DNA of 64,000 nucleotides from Chamaecyparis obtusa (GCA_027943335.1 BSBK01002054.1:12501-76500), one strand, 5' to 3'; shown: positions 1 through 12,786, numbered from the stretch's first letter. The notes: generated by a model from the sequence alone, not told the origin. Numbers and translations are program-made.

Positions 1-99
1 TTGTAAATATGACAGAATTTTATAATGTGTGCTATTTTATTTCATTGAATTGTCTAAACCGGACAAATTTATTGCAGCACTTGTCATATGCTTGCCAAT

Positions 100-620
100 C
101 AAATGCTGACAGTGAGGATTTTTGAACGGGTGATTAAAGACAACCCATAACTGCAATATTTACAGTCAATTCCTATGTAAAAGATTTTCAGACAACTCTT
201 AAATTGAATGTCACGAGAAGGTTTACAGATGACTTTCAACTGATGGATTTTCAGGCAATAATTAAATAGAAGATTTAGGAAAAAACTTCTAAATAGAATG
301 TTAGAAGAAGATTTATAGACGGTTAGGCAATTCTTAAATGGAAGATTTGCAGACGGGAGATTTTCAGGCAATTTCTGAAAGATTTAGAAACAATTCAGAA
401 AAATATTTACTGGAAACTTGTTTAGAAGATTTTTAAACAAGTTTTAAATGAAAAATTTAGAAACAACTCATAAGAAGATTTTCAGACGACTTTTAATTGG
501 AAAACTTTCAAACAATTTCTAAATGAAAGATTTGTAACTCCAAATAGAATGTTAGGAGAAGATTTACAGATGGCTACGCAATTCCTAAATGAAGATTTTC
601 AGACTTACAAAATTTTTAGT
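100..620. repeat. Degenerate minisatellite, unit about 27 bp
   Basis: Imperfect copies of a unit like AAGATTTTCAGACAACTCTT followed by AAATGG recur about every 27-35 bp (for example near 184, 221, 306, 341, 472, 502 and 558). The copies differ by substitutions and small indels, so the array is old. Open frames here, including one at 549-785, are by-products of the repeat. I see no gene. Confidence 0.6.
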
Positions 621-1600
621 CGCAACCAATATTTGCAGCGCGACAAAATTTGTGGAGAATTTTATGATGTGTGCCGCTATTTAATTTTGTTTAATGGTGT
701 AAAGCCATTTCTGAAAACCTTCGAGCATAACATTAATTGTTATCGCGTCAGAGGCGTCTACAGTCAGAAGAACCTGTGTCAATAAATTTTGTTTCATTTT
801 GAGTCTTACGCACTGGAAATGAAGCGTCCAATTTGTAACCGTAATGATGTAAATAGAAAATTGATTACTATTTCTGGTTCCATGTCAGTAACGCCAAAGG
901 ATTCCATTAGGGTTTTGTTCCGTTTACGATTTGATATTCTTCTTCATTTCAATGGAGACTTTAAATTTTCAAAGTTCCGTCATTTAGAAGTTTTGTTTGG
1001 GCGTTGAGTAGAGGAGCTGAAATATACGCTCATGTAAGGTTTCGAAAATGAAGAAGGAACAAATTTATTGGAACGGAGGAACGGGATATGTGATTACTGG
1101 AGATCCACAGACTCGCAGAAATCAGATATGTTAAAACGGATAATTGTAAAAGGAGTTCCATTGCCGTGATCATAACACAGGTATTGAATTTTGTAAGTCT
1201 GCAACAAATCGCAACATTCCCTTATTGGAATAATTTTGTTTTTTCCCTTTAAACTTGCCATAATCGGCAGCATTTAATGTTGGAATGCAATGCTTTTTCA
1301 TTTTTACTTGCAAATAAATTACTGTTTTTGTTTAACGCTGCTTTTAGAGTGATGTTTATTCGGTCGCATGCAAGTTGTCGGGGTCCGAAAGTGCAAGAAA
1401 GATCTGAAATCAGCAACCAGAGAAAATCTCTCCATCAAGGAAAGCGGTGAATGTCACTTACTCGTGGAGCTTTTATGGATAAATCTCCTCTGATAGGTCA
1501 CGCTTTCGTACATCTAAATCGAAATGCATATTTGTTGTATAGTTTTCGTATTGCATGTTGTGCTTTTATTCCGTGCTATATATTTTTTGCCTCTGTCTGT
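620..1600. other. Complex unique DNA, no gene recognised
   Basis: This stretch has mixed composition and no long open frame. Part of it (around 640-700) resembles the first 90 bases of the window, both having an AGAATTTTAT(A/G)ATGTGTGC core, so segments here are locally duplicated. I find no splice-consistent coding sequence. Confidence 0.35.
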
Positions 1601-1860
1601 AGGCCTGCCAATCAAATGCTGAAATCGAGGATTTTTTAATGGAAGATCTGCAGACGATCTTTAACTGGAAGATTTTCATGCAATTCTAAATGAAGGATTT
1701 GCAGACAACTCCTAAATAGAATGTTAAAAAAAAGTTTTACAGACAACTCCTAACTTTCAGATCTACATTTACGGCCAGCTCTAAATAGAATTCTGTGAGA
1801 AGATTTACAGACCACAACTAAATGGAATACTCCGGTGAAGATTTACAGTTTCATCCATTT
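1600..1860. repeat. Second block of the 27-bp minisatellite
   Basis: This block repeats the array at 100-620. Both blocks are introduced by the same leader, GCCAATCAAATGCTGA (near 94 and 1606), followed by GAGGATTTTT and then units of the AAGATTTGCAGACAACTC type. The shared leader shows that leader plus array were duplicated as one segment. Confidence 0.55.
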
Positions 1861-4734
1861 GCTGGTAACGGATTACTTATTTGTCATATACCGGCTAAAA
1901 CAATTATTTTGTGCAAACTCTGCTCATTTTTTCTCATTCTAAAACAACTTTGTTGTTATCTGTTAAAAGAAGGTTTGATCCGTAGTGCTAGATATCTTAT
2001 TGTTTTGAAGTTTTGCTTATTTTGTTTTCCCTGTTCTATTCTTACGTTATTTATGTTCATGAGATTATTTTTGATACAATGAAGGCAACTCTGTATATTT
2101 CATATTGGATGTTTCTGAGGGCGCTAAAGACAGTAGAAAGGCTCAAATGGATTTACGACTTCTTCAGGTAAAACTATTATTTGTCTACTTGTCTAAGATG
2201 TTGTTTATAATCACCTGTATTTATTGCTAAAATGTAAAGAAGGTCATTTACTAAATTCTCTTAAGCTAACCAATAGAGGATGAAATAAGGTGACTATATT
2301 GTCCATTCCAAATTGTATTGATGTTTGATGCACTTCAATACCAATGTTTGATTCTTGACCTATCTATTGTCAACTAATTTCTTATATAGTTTATTATCTT
2401 CTTCACAAGAGAAACAATTTTCTATTATGTACTATTTATGATTGCTAAAGATGACATTTAGATTGGGACAATGTCAAGTTACAAAAATAGATTAAGATTT
2501 ATGTCTAATACATAATTTATGTAGAGAAAATGTATCATTGTCATTCAAGATGATATTTATACATTTTTCTTATTGATTGTTGTGTATATTGTTTACCACC
2601 ATTAAAGCTTCTTGAGTTAGAGAAAGTAGAGTATTTTGTGAATCAATATTGCTTATTGATGAATTGATGTGATACTCCTAATCTATATATCAAATAGATA
2701 AATTTAATTTATATGGAATTCCTTTGACCATGAATGCATACAAAGTTGAGTTGTTTGAATGCTCTACAATATAACCTTTCAATTGATGCCATACTTTGTT
2801 GGATTTTTTATTAACTATTCTTTTTCTTTAATGCTTCTTCATATAAATAATCTAAGCGTAATAAAATATAAATATTCATGAAGGTGATATTAAGGGTCTT
2901 AGTGAAATGTCCATAGCTACGAAGAATAAAGACCCATTTCTATTGTTAGAAAAATATTTCTTCCATGCGTCTTTATTAAATAATTTAATCACCGTCTTCA
3001 AACTTCATGTCAATATTCTTAGAGGTGATATTAGGGGGTCCTAATAAATTGTGCATAAGCACATGGTAAGCTTTTTAGCATGTTTATCACCATGCCTTCT
3101 TCTATTTTACAACTAATCATACATAAGTTCTCGATTTTGAGTAAATATTTTCTTAAATAAAATCCTATTATTTGCACTAAGTAAAAATATCTACGTTTTA
3201 TACAATAATGACATGTGATTAAGTAAGTAAATATTTATGTTTTTAATAGAAAAAGCTCATAGTTTTTAAAAAAATACTTTTTAAATTTTTATTTAATTTT
3301 TTTAATTTTTAAAATTATGTTAGGGGAATCTCTATGACCCAACCCAAAGCCCAACCCACTTTGCGTTGGTCTTAGTCATTTGTAATTCATAATTTTTTAT
3401 TATTTAAAATATCTTAATTTTTCAATTAAAATTTTAATATTTTTTATTTGTTGGTTGTAATTTTCCAAAGACCCTTTGTACAATTTTGTACAAATTATTT
3501 TGTATCTTTATAGTGTTATAGTAGCAATTCCTTGTTAATCATTGATAAATAATAGGAACTTTAAAAATGACAATAGATTCAGACAAAATAAGTTATTTTT
3601 TGACTTAATTTTGAATGATTCAACAACTTGTTAAATTTGTAGGATTGACGAATTAGTGAAGGCTTAAATTTTGTCTTTTGTTTAAAATACTTTCAAACAC
3701 AAATTTGATGGGTTTAGAATATTCTACTACATAGAAAATTACAATACCATAACAGTAGACCAAAATGGTGTTTATTATATTTAATTATTTCTCAAACACA
3801 CAATAAAAGGAATAATAGGTATTGTATCCATGATTGGTTTTGACAACTTAATTTGATTTATCTAATGTTGATTTATGACACAATATTGTTCTTACACTGT
3901 TTCATAGGACTTTTTGACATTAACTACTTTTTGAGTGGTACTTGAAGAACAAACAAATCTTTAAGTTCTTTTTACAATTTTTTTTTGTATGATGGAAGGG
4001 GTCATAACTATTTGAAGAATGAACAACATTGTTGACAACATCTTTCTTTTGTATTGAGGCATTGGGTGTTTGATCTTGCAGTCTGTCTATTTCTTATCTC
4101 AACATCTTGTATTAATTGTAAAACTCCATGAATAGAGACTTGTATGTCAAAATTGATATGCTATCTTTTCTTTTTGTTTACCATCTATATTACTTTTGTA
4201 CAAATAACCTATGATTGAGATAGAATGTGGATATGCTTGCAAGGATTGCACACATAAATTGAGTAAAATTCCATCAACAATGGATGGAGACATTACAACT
4301 AATAGAATCTTATTAAGTGTTTTATCAAATAGAGTGGGATTGGGTTTTTTTCACCTTGAAAGGGTTTTTCTTCTATATATGATTAGATTATTATATGAAG
4401 CCTCTTAATATGCTCACTCTCTTGTGATTCATTTCTATATACCTACATGCATATGAAAGGGATGTTAAAGCATGTAAGAGCATAGAGGTACATGAAATTT
4501 AAGTATCTTGTGAAAATGATTTTCCATATGAACGACTCTTACACAAAGAAATCAAAATGTCTCCTTGTTTCTATTTATATTTTACTATATTGATGAATGG
4601 GTAATGTAGAAAAATGAAAATAAAATGAGACTTTGTTCTCCTTGAGAATTCATCAAGAGAAAACTACATATATCATTTTTGTAACTATGGTAAATGTTAG
4701 ATGCAATATTTTAGCTATAACAACCTAAGTTATA
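1861..4734. other. AT-rich DNA without recognisable genes
   Basis: About 2.9 kb of AT-rich sequence. The open frames are short and show no familiar domain. There are many A/T runs, especially at 3250-3450. I see no LTR ends, primer-binding site or coding similarity. Confidence 0.45.
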
Positions 4735-5092
4735 AATATGCATATGAATACATGTACATGTACATTTATATGTGTATAGATATTTATGTACATATGTATG
4801 TATGTACCTACATGTGTGTGTGTGTGTGTGCGCATGCATGTATATATGTACATGTATGTATGTGTGTGTGTGTGTGTGTGTATGTATATATGTATACATA
4901 CATACATGTATGTATGTATGTATACACACACATACACATACATACATACACACACACACACATCTGTGTGTGTGTGTGTGTATGTATAAACATACACATA
5001 CATATACATACATACATGCATACATAAACACACATGTGTACACACATACATATATATACATATTTATATACATATGTATGTGTGTATGTATT
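4735..5092. repeat. Compound TG/CA and TATG/CATA microsatellite
   Basis: About 360 bp of almost purely alternating pyrimidine-purine sequence. Runs of (TG)n at about 4813-4830, 4860-4880 and 4967-4981 alternate with (CA)n runs and with TATG/CATA tetranucleotides. TG-rich and CA-rich blocks follow each other, so the strand can fold on itself. The 100-codon frames rich in Tyr, Val, Cys, His and Thr in several frames of both strands are products of the repeat, not genes. Confidence 0.95.
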
Positions 5093-6650
5093 ACAATTTA
5101 ATTGCACTACCAAAATTTATTTTAGATTTTTAAATTTTAACAAAAAATTAAATTTTTACTTAAAATATTTAATAGTCTTAAAATATTAATGTTAAAATTT
5201 TAACATATATTAAATTTATTTCGAATATAAATTAAATAAGATTAAATATTTTTTTCTTAGATAAAATTTAAAAAAATTCTTAATTTTTAGTTTAAATATT
5301 TGAATGGACTTATATTGTAAAATGAGGTAAAAATTATCTCACGAATTATATTAAAAATTATGTCATTTGTCAATCATGGAACTAGAGGCTCAAGTTTGGG
5401 TTACCATGGGAGGGGGCTTAAGTATTTATTTTAGAAAATATGAGCTCCCACTATCTATATTTGTATATTAAGTAGGTGAAAATAAGGTGGGGTTAAAAAT
5501 TCCCCCACATGGTTAGACATATTATCTACCACTTTTCAATCATCTAATTTTAAATTTCCCACAAAAATGATGAAACTTAACAAAAATAATGAAAGTTAAA
5601 ATAAAATTTATTTACCAATCAAAAATAAATAAATAAAAATTTATTTAGTTATTTTTACCTATGTATATACACTTTTCGATAAGAGTGGAATCTTTGACTT
5701 CTATTATATTCTATCCTTATGTTGTTGACACTTGTTTTTATGCATTTTAAATGAGTCCTAGCCTAAACACATCTTTACATATATTTAATAATTTTAGTAA
5801 GCATGTGCAAATAAGGTCAAAGGGGTGTGGGTTTTCATGTAGCCTATTGGTTCAATTTTAGGTTTTTAATGTGGACCATTGGATTTAGTTGGTAGTTGAT
5901 CAAAGGGCTAAGGTTAAATCATTTTTTTGGGAACTTATTATATAACATTATAGGGGTCTTTTAGAGTTCATTATGTTATCAGTATTTTATCTATTGTTGC
6001 TGTAATCTCTGACTTAAATTCTGAATCCTTTGAGTATTCCTAATTTTGAAGAGACATACAAGCACCCCTTAGTCAGAACAGTGTGTTTTAGTGGAAGGGC
6101 TTTGGTCTATGATGCCATAGCACATCATTTTCAGAGTTGCAATTCATTGTTATGTTTAGAGGCCATTTTCTCAAGGTGAAATTCAAGCAATAGATGTAGA
6201 CTTGAGTTATCTTCAACAAGTGTCTACATGTTATTGAGCTTCATTAGGACTAACAAGGACAAGTGGAACAAACCAAGCTCTGATTTTCTGGGTATTTTGA
6301 CAAGTACAACCAAGGTCTGAAGATATTTCTGAGGTATTTATATCTAAATCTTGATACTCTCAATTTCAAGGACATCTTGGATAAATATAGTAAGTCAATG
6401 TGAATCATGTTTGGAGTCTTCTTGGCAGATCTGGAATTATTTTATGTACTTTTTCAATATTCAGAAATTTTCATAAATTTATCTACATCAGCAAAAAAAA
6501 AATGGATAATCTGAATACAAATATAGATTTGTTGAAAATTTTCTAATATACAAAAATTTGAAAATTTAATCTAGAAATTTCCTCTAAAACATTTATAATA
6601 GCTCACTCCCTAAGACCCCAACCTAGATATAGGTTATGTATATAAAACCA
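5093..6650. other. AT-rich intergenic DNA
   Basis: This is non-coding AT-rich sequence with short A/T runs and no familiar element ends. Nothing can be annotated with confidence. Confidence 0.4.
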
Positions 6651-6659
6651 CAACCCAAA

Positions 6660-6800
6660 TTGCTATATAAAGTCCCACAAGCCAAGAATGAAAACCTACA
6701 CCAGAAATCCTTGTAAGATGAAGACGAGCCGCGATCTGGTTGACACAATTCGAAATGGGCGCGATCTGAAAAGAAATGGGCATGATTTTCACAGTTACAA
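6660..6800 (+). promoter_or_regulatory. Possible plant core promoter and 5' leader
   Basis: A TATA-like CTATATAAA lies near 6663-6671, at the start of a locally GC-richer stretch that stands out from the AT-rich DNA to its left. About 50 bases downstream, at 6718, a short + strand frame begins MKTSRDLVDTIRNGRD and ends after 28 codons. It could be the leader region of the gene whose first recognised exon is at 11408, but nothing links them directly. A chance TATA match is equally possible. Confidence 0.2.
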
Positions 6801-6807
6801 CTAGGGC

Positions 6808-7280
6808 TCGCTACCCTAGCAGGGAATTGGACATAAGTGTTGGTTGTTAGGGCACGCGACTGTTGCATGTCTTGCGTGAGTATTGCAGGCAGGTGTTGCC
6901 CGAGCAAAAAAGCTCGACATTAACCTTCAGGTCACACTGCCCTTTCAAGCCATGATTTTACTGTTAGCACCAGGGTACACTACCCTTTCAAATTATAATT
7001 TTTACAGTTAGCACTAGGGCACACTATCTTTTCAGGCGAGGACTGCAAAATGCGGGGAAATTAACATAAGTTTTGGTAGGTCGGGCGGATTGTTGCATGT
7101 CTCCTGAGCATTGCAGGCGGGTATTGGTATTGCCCGGGCAGAAAAATCGACATTGACATCCTGGGCACACTACCCATTGTGGGAAGGGCTGCAAAATGTA
7201 GGGGAATGGACATAGGTTTTGTTGGTTAGGGAACGCTGATTGTTACAGGTCTTGCGTGAGTATTGCAGACAGTTATGCAT
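6808..7280. repeat. Three diverged copies of a 110-200 bp block
   Basis: Blocks starting near 6808, 7014 and 7163 share the order GGCACACTAC, then GGGGAATTGGACATA, then TTGTTGCATGTCTTGCGTGA, then GTATTGCAGGC. Spacing is uneven (about 206 and 149 bp). The blocks are more GC-rich than their surroundings. Short frames inside show no recognised domain. Confidence 0.6.
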
Positions 7281-7752
7281 TTGGGAGATGCAATGGTCTC
7301 CAGAAGTATCTGTGACCTTACATGCAAGACATGGTTCCTCTTTCTGGCGATTGTATCCTGACATTTTAGCCGCAACCCAAGTTGAAAGAGAAAATATACT
7401 TTCAAAGACTCAAAAAAGGAAAACTTGCAGTAAATTGTTCAAAAAATTATGGAGTTCAAGGCAATAACAAAAGGGGTCAGAGTAGTTATTACCTGAACAG
7501 GGTACACAGAACGATACAGCGATGTTGTGGTGGCGCTGAATGATACGGGAGACTCTGCCGGCATCTCTGGAAAGGGACGATTACCATAATTCCATTATCT
7601 TATAAAATAGGCCTGCAACTTGCTTGGAATATGCTTTGCTTCAAAACAAAATTAGAAATTGCATTTTCTAATATTTACAGACATTCAAAATAAGATTGAA
7701 TGTGCTTAAAATTTAGCATATAATTTTGAACTTCTCAGGCAACTTTGTTCTC

Positions 7753-8408
7753 CAACCTTATTCTGGTATTGATGTAGGTCTGGGAATGAACTGCAAAGAA
7801 AAGATTGACAAAATGCAATGTACAGGAAATAAGACAATATGAAGTGTTTAATGAAGCTTTTGTTCGATTCATCCAAAATGTGCATACTTATATGAAATGA
7901 CTTATCGGTTCATCTGTTCAATTTCGAGTCTAAATAAGAAAAATAAAATAATTATCCTTTTCCTTCAACCTTGTTCTGATATCAATCTCGGCCTGATCTT
8001 GAAATGCATGGAAAAGTGACAATGCAATATACAGGAAATTAGACAGTAAGAAAGTGTTTTATGAAGCTGTTATTCCATTCATCTAAAATGTGCATGCTTA
8101 GATGAAATGACTCATCAGTTCAGATGTTAAGTCACTTAGATGAAATAACTTATGAGTTCATCTGTTCAATTTCTAGTCTATATAAGAAATTTAAAATAGT
8201 TATCCTCCTCCAACCTTGTTCTGATATCAATATAGCCCTGGTAATGAAATGTAAAAAAAAGATTGACAAAATGTAATGTACAGGAATTTAGACAATTGAA
8301 AAGTGTTTAACGAGGCTGTTATTCCATTCATCTATTATGCATACTTAGATGAAATATTGATCAATTCATCTGTTCAATTTTTAGTCTATATAAGAAATAT
8401 ATAACATT
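7753..8408. repeat. Tandem triplication, unit about 200-245 bp
   Basis: Three head-to-tail copies start at 7753, 7966 and 8211, each with CAACCTT(A/G)TTCTG. Each copy contains GATTGACAAAATG or a variant, a TACAGGAA core, AAGTGTTTAATGAAGC, and ends with TTCATCTGTTCAATTT and TCTATATAAGAAA. The middle copy is longer because of an internal duplication around 8120-8160. No coding potential is seen. Confidence 0.8.
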
Positions 8409-8819
8409 ATTCTATTGCTTCTAAGATTATATACATCTACATTTCCTCTGTTAAATGTCATAGTAAATGCAGATGCTTTATACAGATGGTAGAGGTTGCT
8501 GGAGGTCATAGTTTTGAATCTTGATTGTCTTTGTTATGGTCATTTGTATGCTGAAAGTCTATGTAGTTGTTGACTGATTTTGATGAGATTGAGTTTTGGT
8601 GAATAGAATGATTGTACCCATCTTTCAAAACAATTCTCATTACTAGTTTACGTTATACTTATTATTCTCTTTTCTTATGTACATACCTTGAATTCCAACT
8701 GTTTTCTTTCATTGTTTTAGAATCTATATGCTTCCCTAAGCTGTCGGCTGGATATCATAATTTTGAGATTGGTATTCCATGCTGAAATGAATAATTTAGT
8801 TGTTTTAAAATTTAGATCA

Positions 8820-9350
8820 GCTTGAATTTAGTTGCAATAGTTGCTTTTATCTTCTAGAACAGTTTCTTGTATTAGATAACTGTTGTTATTATTCTATTTC
8901 CTTTTTTATTATAAAAGAAAAGTTTTATTGATTATGAATATATGTTACAAAGGCAATAATCAATACCAGAGGGAGTAGACTTCTGACCAAAACAATAAGT
9001 CATTCCGAGCTGAAGGGGAATAACCAAAACACAAAAGGCACAAGCAGACACGCCATTCTAACCATTATGTATACCCCTTAAGTTCTTCTTATGCATGCTG
9101 ATAGGCTGAGAAAGAATGCCTTAGTTGGCTTTACCGTCTTCAAGATGTTATTATTCTGTTTTCTTATAGCTGTTTAAAGCGTGTACTTCTTGATTGGCTT
9201 TTCTATCTTTAATATTGAATGTGTATGCAGATAGGAATAATGTAAGTGTTTTTGTGCTATATGAGCTTGAATTTTGCCAACAATACTAAACGTTTTTATC
9301 TTTTAAAGCAATTGTCAGTATTAGATAACTATTGTTCTGATTCTATTTCC
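8820..9350. repeat. Duplicated segment split by a small insertion
   Basis: The segment at 8820-8905 (CTTGAATTT ... TATTAGATAACTGTTGTT ... TCTATTTCC) returns at 9265-9350. Between them, about 8906-9147 looks inserted: the similar strings GTTATTATTCTATTTCC (near 8888) and GTTATTATTCTGTTTTC (near 9148) flank it like a target duplication. The insert begins T-rich, as the 3' end of a small - strand non-LTR element would. The element class is not identified. Confidence 0.35.
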
Positions 9351-10003
9351 TTTGGTGAGAATTCTTTGTAACTCCTGTTGGATAAAGGTGAAGTTAGTAC
9401 ACTAGTGATTCACAGTTTTATGAGTTGATCTGCAACTTTTTCTTTTATTGATCTTGTCTGGTATTTATTATTGATCTTGTCTATTTCTTACAGCTCTTAG
9501 TGGCTGGAGCAGTTCACAATTTTGATGAATTATCTTTGGCGTTTTTTAGCTTATTCCAAAATATATATCATGTAGCTTCATTCTGACCAATTTGATTTCT
9601 GTTTAATCATTGACTGTGCTTTACATGTTAGCAGCAATTTTTTTTATATAACTGATTATTGTGAGTTTATTTTAGTGTTTACCACTTTGTTCGGGTAGGA
9701 ATTTTTAGCAGCTACTATTGTTTAGGAAGGGCTCTTACTTAGTGATTCCTTTTTATTCTTGAAGCTAATTAGCTACTGGTTTGTTTCTCAGACCTTGGTT
9801 TTTGCCTATTAAGTTGCTGGCAGAATTGTAATTTTCATAAAAATGTCTTTGGTGCCTATCATGTTTATACTTGTACATCTCTACAGCTTTTGTACAAGTT
9901 TGGCATTTTAGTCTGTCATAAGTTATATGCCTTGTTGTGGTGAGCTTCATATATCTGTGCCTCTTATTGGGAAGAAAGAAATCCACCTTGTGTCTCTATG
10001 ATG

Positions 10004-10581
10004 GATATACGGTGACTAGCTGCAAATCTTGGAATTGTTTAGTTTTAGATGTTGGCTTACAAGCTTGTGAAATGGGCCTTTGTTTTTCATCAAGCTCTGA
10101 AATGCATAAGGTTGGGAAGGGATATATATTCTAGTATTTGTTTTTTCTGTTCTTTTCATGTAAGGTTGGGAAGGGATATGTTCTCCAATGAAGTGATTGG
10201 TGGCAGTTCTTTGGTATGTCTTTCTGTACACATTTACCCATGAAGAAACTGTGACTGATGGCGTGCCTCTATCCTTCATTTCTTTTGGTGTATGCTTCAA
10301 TTATCATGATTTTTCAGTACATTTAATTAACTTTTTTTATCTTTTTGCATTTGCGTTTGTGTATGTGTTCCTGAGGAGGACTATTTAAATTGTTTCCAGT
10401 ATATCATATTTAGGCAGTCTTATCCAGAACTTTCATACATTTTGATAGACTGAACAACATATCTTAGAACTGCATTTGTGTTGTCTTTGGCCTTTGGGAA
10501 TGCAATCCTCTGCATAGAGAAATATGTGAGCCAATGTTTCAGGACTCGGTATCTATCAAATTGATTATTATGATGTGGACT
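10004..10581. repeat. Direct duplication, copy 1 (578 bp)
   Basis: Runs from GATATACGGTGACT to GATTATTATGATGTGGACT and is repeated almost unchanged at 10614-11210 with a 32-bp spacer. Similarity is high, so the duplication is much younger than the other repeats nearby. Short open frames inside both copies are matching by-products of the duplication. Confidence 0.9.
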
Positions 10582-10613
10582 CATTTATGCTTCATCCAAA
10601 TTGTCAGTATTGA

Positions 10614-11210
10614 GATATACGGTGACTACCTGCAAATCTTGGAATTGTTTAGTTTTAGATGTTGGCTTACAAGCTTGTGAAATGGGCCTTTGTTTTCATC
10701 AAGCTCTGAAATGCATAAGGTTGGGAAGGGATATATTTTAGTATTTGTTTTTTATGTTCTTTTCATGTAAGGTTGGGAAGGGATATGTTTTCATGTTCTT
10801 TATATGGCAACAATTCCAATGAAGTGATTGGTGGCAGTTCTTTGTTATGTCTTTCTGTACACATTTACCCATGAAGAAACTGTGACTGATGGCATGCCTC
10901 TATCCTTCATTTCTTTTGGTGTATGCTTCAATTATCATGATTTTTCAGTACATTTAATTAACTTTTTTTATCCTTTTGCAAGTGTGTTTGTGTATGTGTT
11001 TCTGAGGACCATTTAAATTGTTTCCAGGATATCATATTTAGGCAGTCTTATCCAGAAGTTTCATACAATTTTGATATACTGAACAACATATCTTAGAACT
11101 GCATTTGTGTTGTCTTTGGCCTTTGGGAATGCAATCCTCTGCATAGAGAAATATGTGAGGCAATGTTTCAGGACTCGGTATCTATCAAATTGATTATTAT
11201 GATGTGGACT
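10614..11210. repeat. Direct duplication, copy 2 (597 bp)
   Basis: Second copy of 10004-10581. The main difference is an extra stretch of about 27 bp near 10790-10815. It lies just upstream of the first recognised exon of the host gene (11408), so it may be part of that gene's 5' region. Confidence 0.9.
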
Positions 11211-11407
11211 AGATTTAATTAAATCCTTTAGTCAAATGTTTCCTTGAATGCAGACAAGATATAATTAAATGATTTAGTCAAATGTTTTCTTGAATGAAGC
11301 CCTAGCTGTAAAACTATGGCAGCTACTTGATTGGTGTTTGATCTCTGAATTTCTGCAGTATAGTTTAAAATTTGAGGATACCGAGTTCTTGAACAGATCA
11401 GAAAAAG

Positions 11408-11636
11408 ATGGCAAGGAGACGGAGGTTTAAAATGTCCTCTACTAGCCCAGATGTATCAAATTTTCCCAGGAGGGGTACACCATTACATGCAGAGGATCCA
11501 TATTCAGAACCCTTTTGGGAGGGAAAGAAACAATTCTTTCGAAATGACCCAGTTTTGTTCGAGGACCTGGTAAAAGCTTTACCCCTCATCACTGCTGCCA
11601 ACAAATATATTCAAGGATTCAATTCTGGAAAATCAT
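11408..11636 (+). CDS. Exon 1, N-terminal region
   Basis: Starts MARRRRFKMSSTSPDVSNFP and continues through EPFWEGKKQFF to NKYIQGFNSGKS. Two donors are possible. T^GTAACT after 11636 leaves phase 1, and joining it to exon 2 makes TAA. G^GTAAAA after 11569 leaves phase 0 and reads on. The NKYIQGFNS stretch resembles an NKY-(L/I)-xALNS motif I recall from the family's N-terminal region. Start chosen as the first ATG of the frame; exons further upstream are possible. Confidence 0.45.
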
Positions 11637-11711
11637 GTAACTATATCGTTTTTTTCAAGTGGATTCTTGTTTGAGGTTATGTTTTTGATACTAATGGGTT
11701 GGTTGATGCAG

Positions 11712-11777
11712 AAGAGAGAGGTTGAGGATGAACCTGCAACTCTGATAAGTCTTCCTGGTAGTAGTCAATCTGGAGAG
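11712..11777 (+). CDS. Exon 2
   Basis: 66 bases after acceptor TGATGCAG, phase 0 to phase 0, encoding KREVEDEPATLISLPG and six more residues. The donor GTGCAAG is weak. The following intron carries the LINE insertion. Coding status rests on the continuous frame into exon 3. Confidence 0.4.
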
Positions 11778-11977
11778 GTGCAAGACTACTTTCATTCATT
11801 GAACATCTTTGTTTTTATTTTTATTTTTTTTAATCAAGGTGGAATAACTACTTAATATACTTATTAATATTTTATTACACATGTAATTTTTATTTTTTTA
11901 CATGCTGGTTTGTGAGAGCTCCCGGAGAAAAGAACCAGAAAGAAAACTTTTGTTCATAGCCCATATCATAAGAAAAT

Positions 11978-12112
11978 GGAAGAGAGAGAGAGAGAGAGCA
12001 TGCAAGCTAGATTAAGAAGTTTATACAATAATAGAATCCAGCTAGGAGAGCATGCAAGCTCATACTGAGAATAAAGATAGACATAAAAACCGACTAAAGG
12101 AGCATGCAAGCT
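11978..12112. repeat. (GA)n run and three GAGCATGCAAGCT repeats
   Basis: A GA dinucleotide run ends at about 11995. GAGCATGCAAGCT then starts at 11996, 12048 and 12100, exactly 52 bases apart. The core CATGCAAGCT is partly palindromic. It lies in the LINE 3' UTR. Confidence 0.75.
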
Positions 12113-12151
12113 CATTCTGATGTATACAATATCAGAATAGATGGAAAGATT

Positions 12152-12667
12152 CATAGAGATTTCGAAGCAGCCAATTGAAGAGTAGCAAAAAGAAGGAAGC
12201 CATCAACAAGAAGTTCAACAAATCTGGAATGAGCATACCTGCAAAAAACCTGCAATTGAGATACCAAAAACCAAAAACTATGCAATGCATATCTATTCTT
12301 CCATAGAAGGAGCCGAGGGAGCCAAATGTAAATTCAGGGGACCCGAACCACCAATAATGGATTTATTGATATCAAGGGCCTAATGACGGGTAGGAGATAA
12401 AGATATGCCCATAGAGATTTCGAAGCGGCCAATTGAAGAGTAGCAAAAAGAAGAAAGCCATCAACAAGAAGTTCAACAAATCTGGAATGAGCATACCTGC
12501 AAAAAACCTGCAATTGAGATAACAAAAACCAAAAACTATGCAATGCATATCTATTCTTCCATAGAAGGAGCCGAGGGAGCCAAATGTAAATTCAGGGGAC
12601 CCGAACCACCAATAATGGATTTATTGATATCAAGGGTCTAATGACGGGTAAGAGATAATGATATGCC
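12152..12667. repeat. Tandem duplication of 258 bp in the LINE 3' UTR
   Basis: Copies 12152-12409 and 12410-12667 are head to tail and differ at only a few positions (for example CGAAGCAGCC against CGAAGCGGCC). It lies between the RNase H stop and the poly(A) end, so it is part of the LINE 3' UTR or arose after insertion. Confidence 0.9.
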
Positions 12668-12786
12668 CATACTGCCCGGCTGAGAATCAGAACAATGAAC
12701 GAGATCCATTTCCAATAAATCCAATAATTAAAGTTAAACATGAATGTTCAATATAAGAAACGTAAAGTATCACCATCCACGCCATA

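Noticed and set aside
4701..5113. Open frames of 100-120 codons in several frames of the microsatellite
   Set aside because: Period-2 and period-4 repeats without stops open several frames on both strands at once. Composition (Tyr, Val, Cys, His, Thr only) shows they are not genes.
6623..7467. Short frames in the triplicated GC-richer block as genes
   Set aside because: They follow the duplicated DNA, lack domains and occur on both strands.
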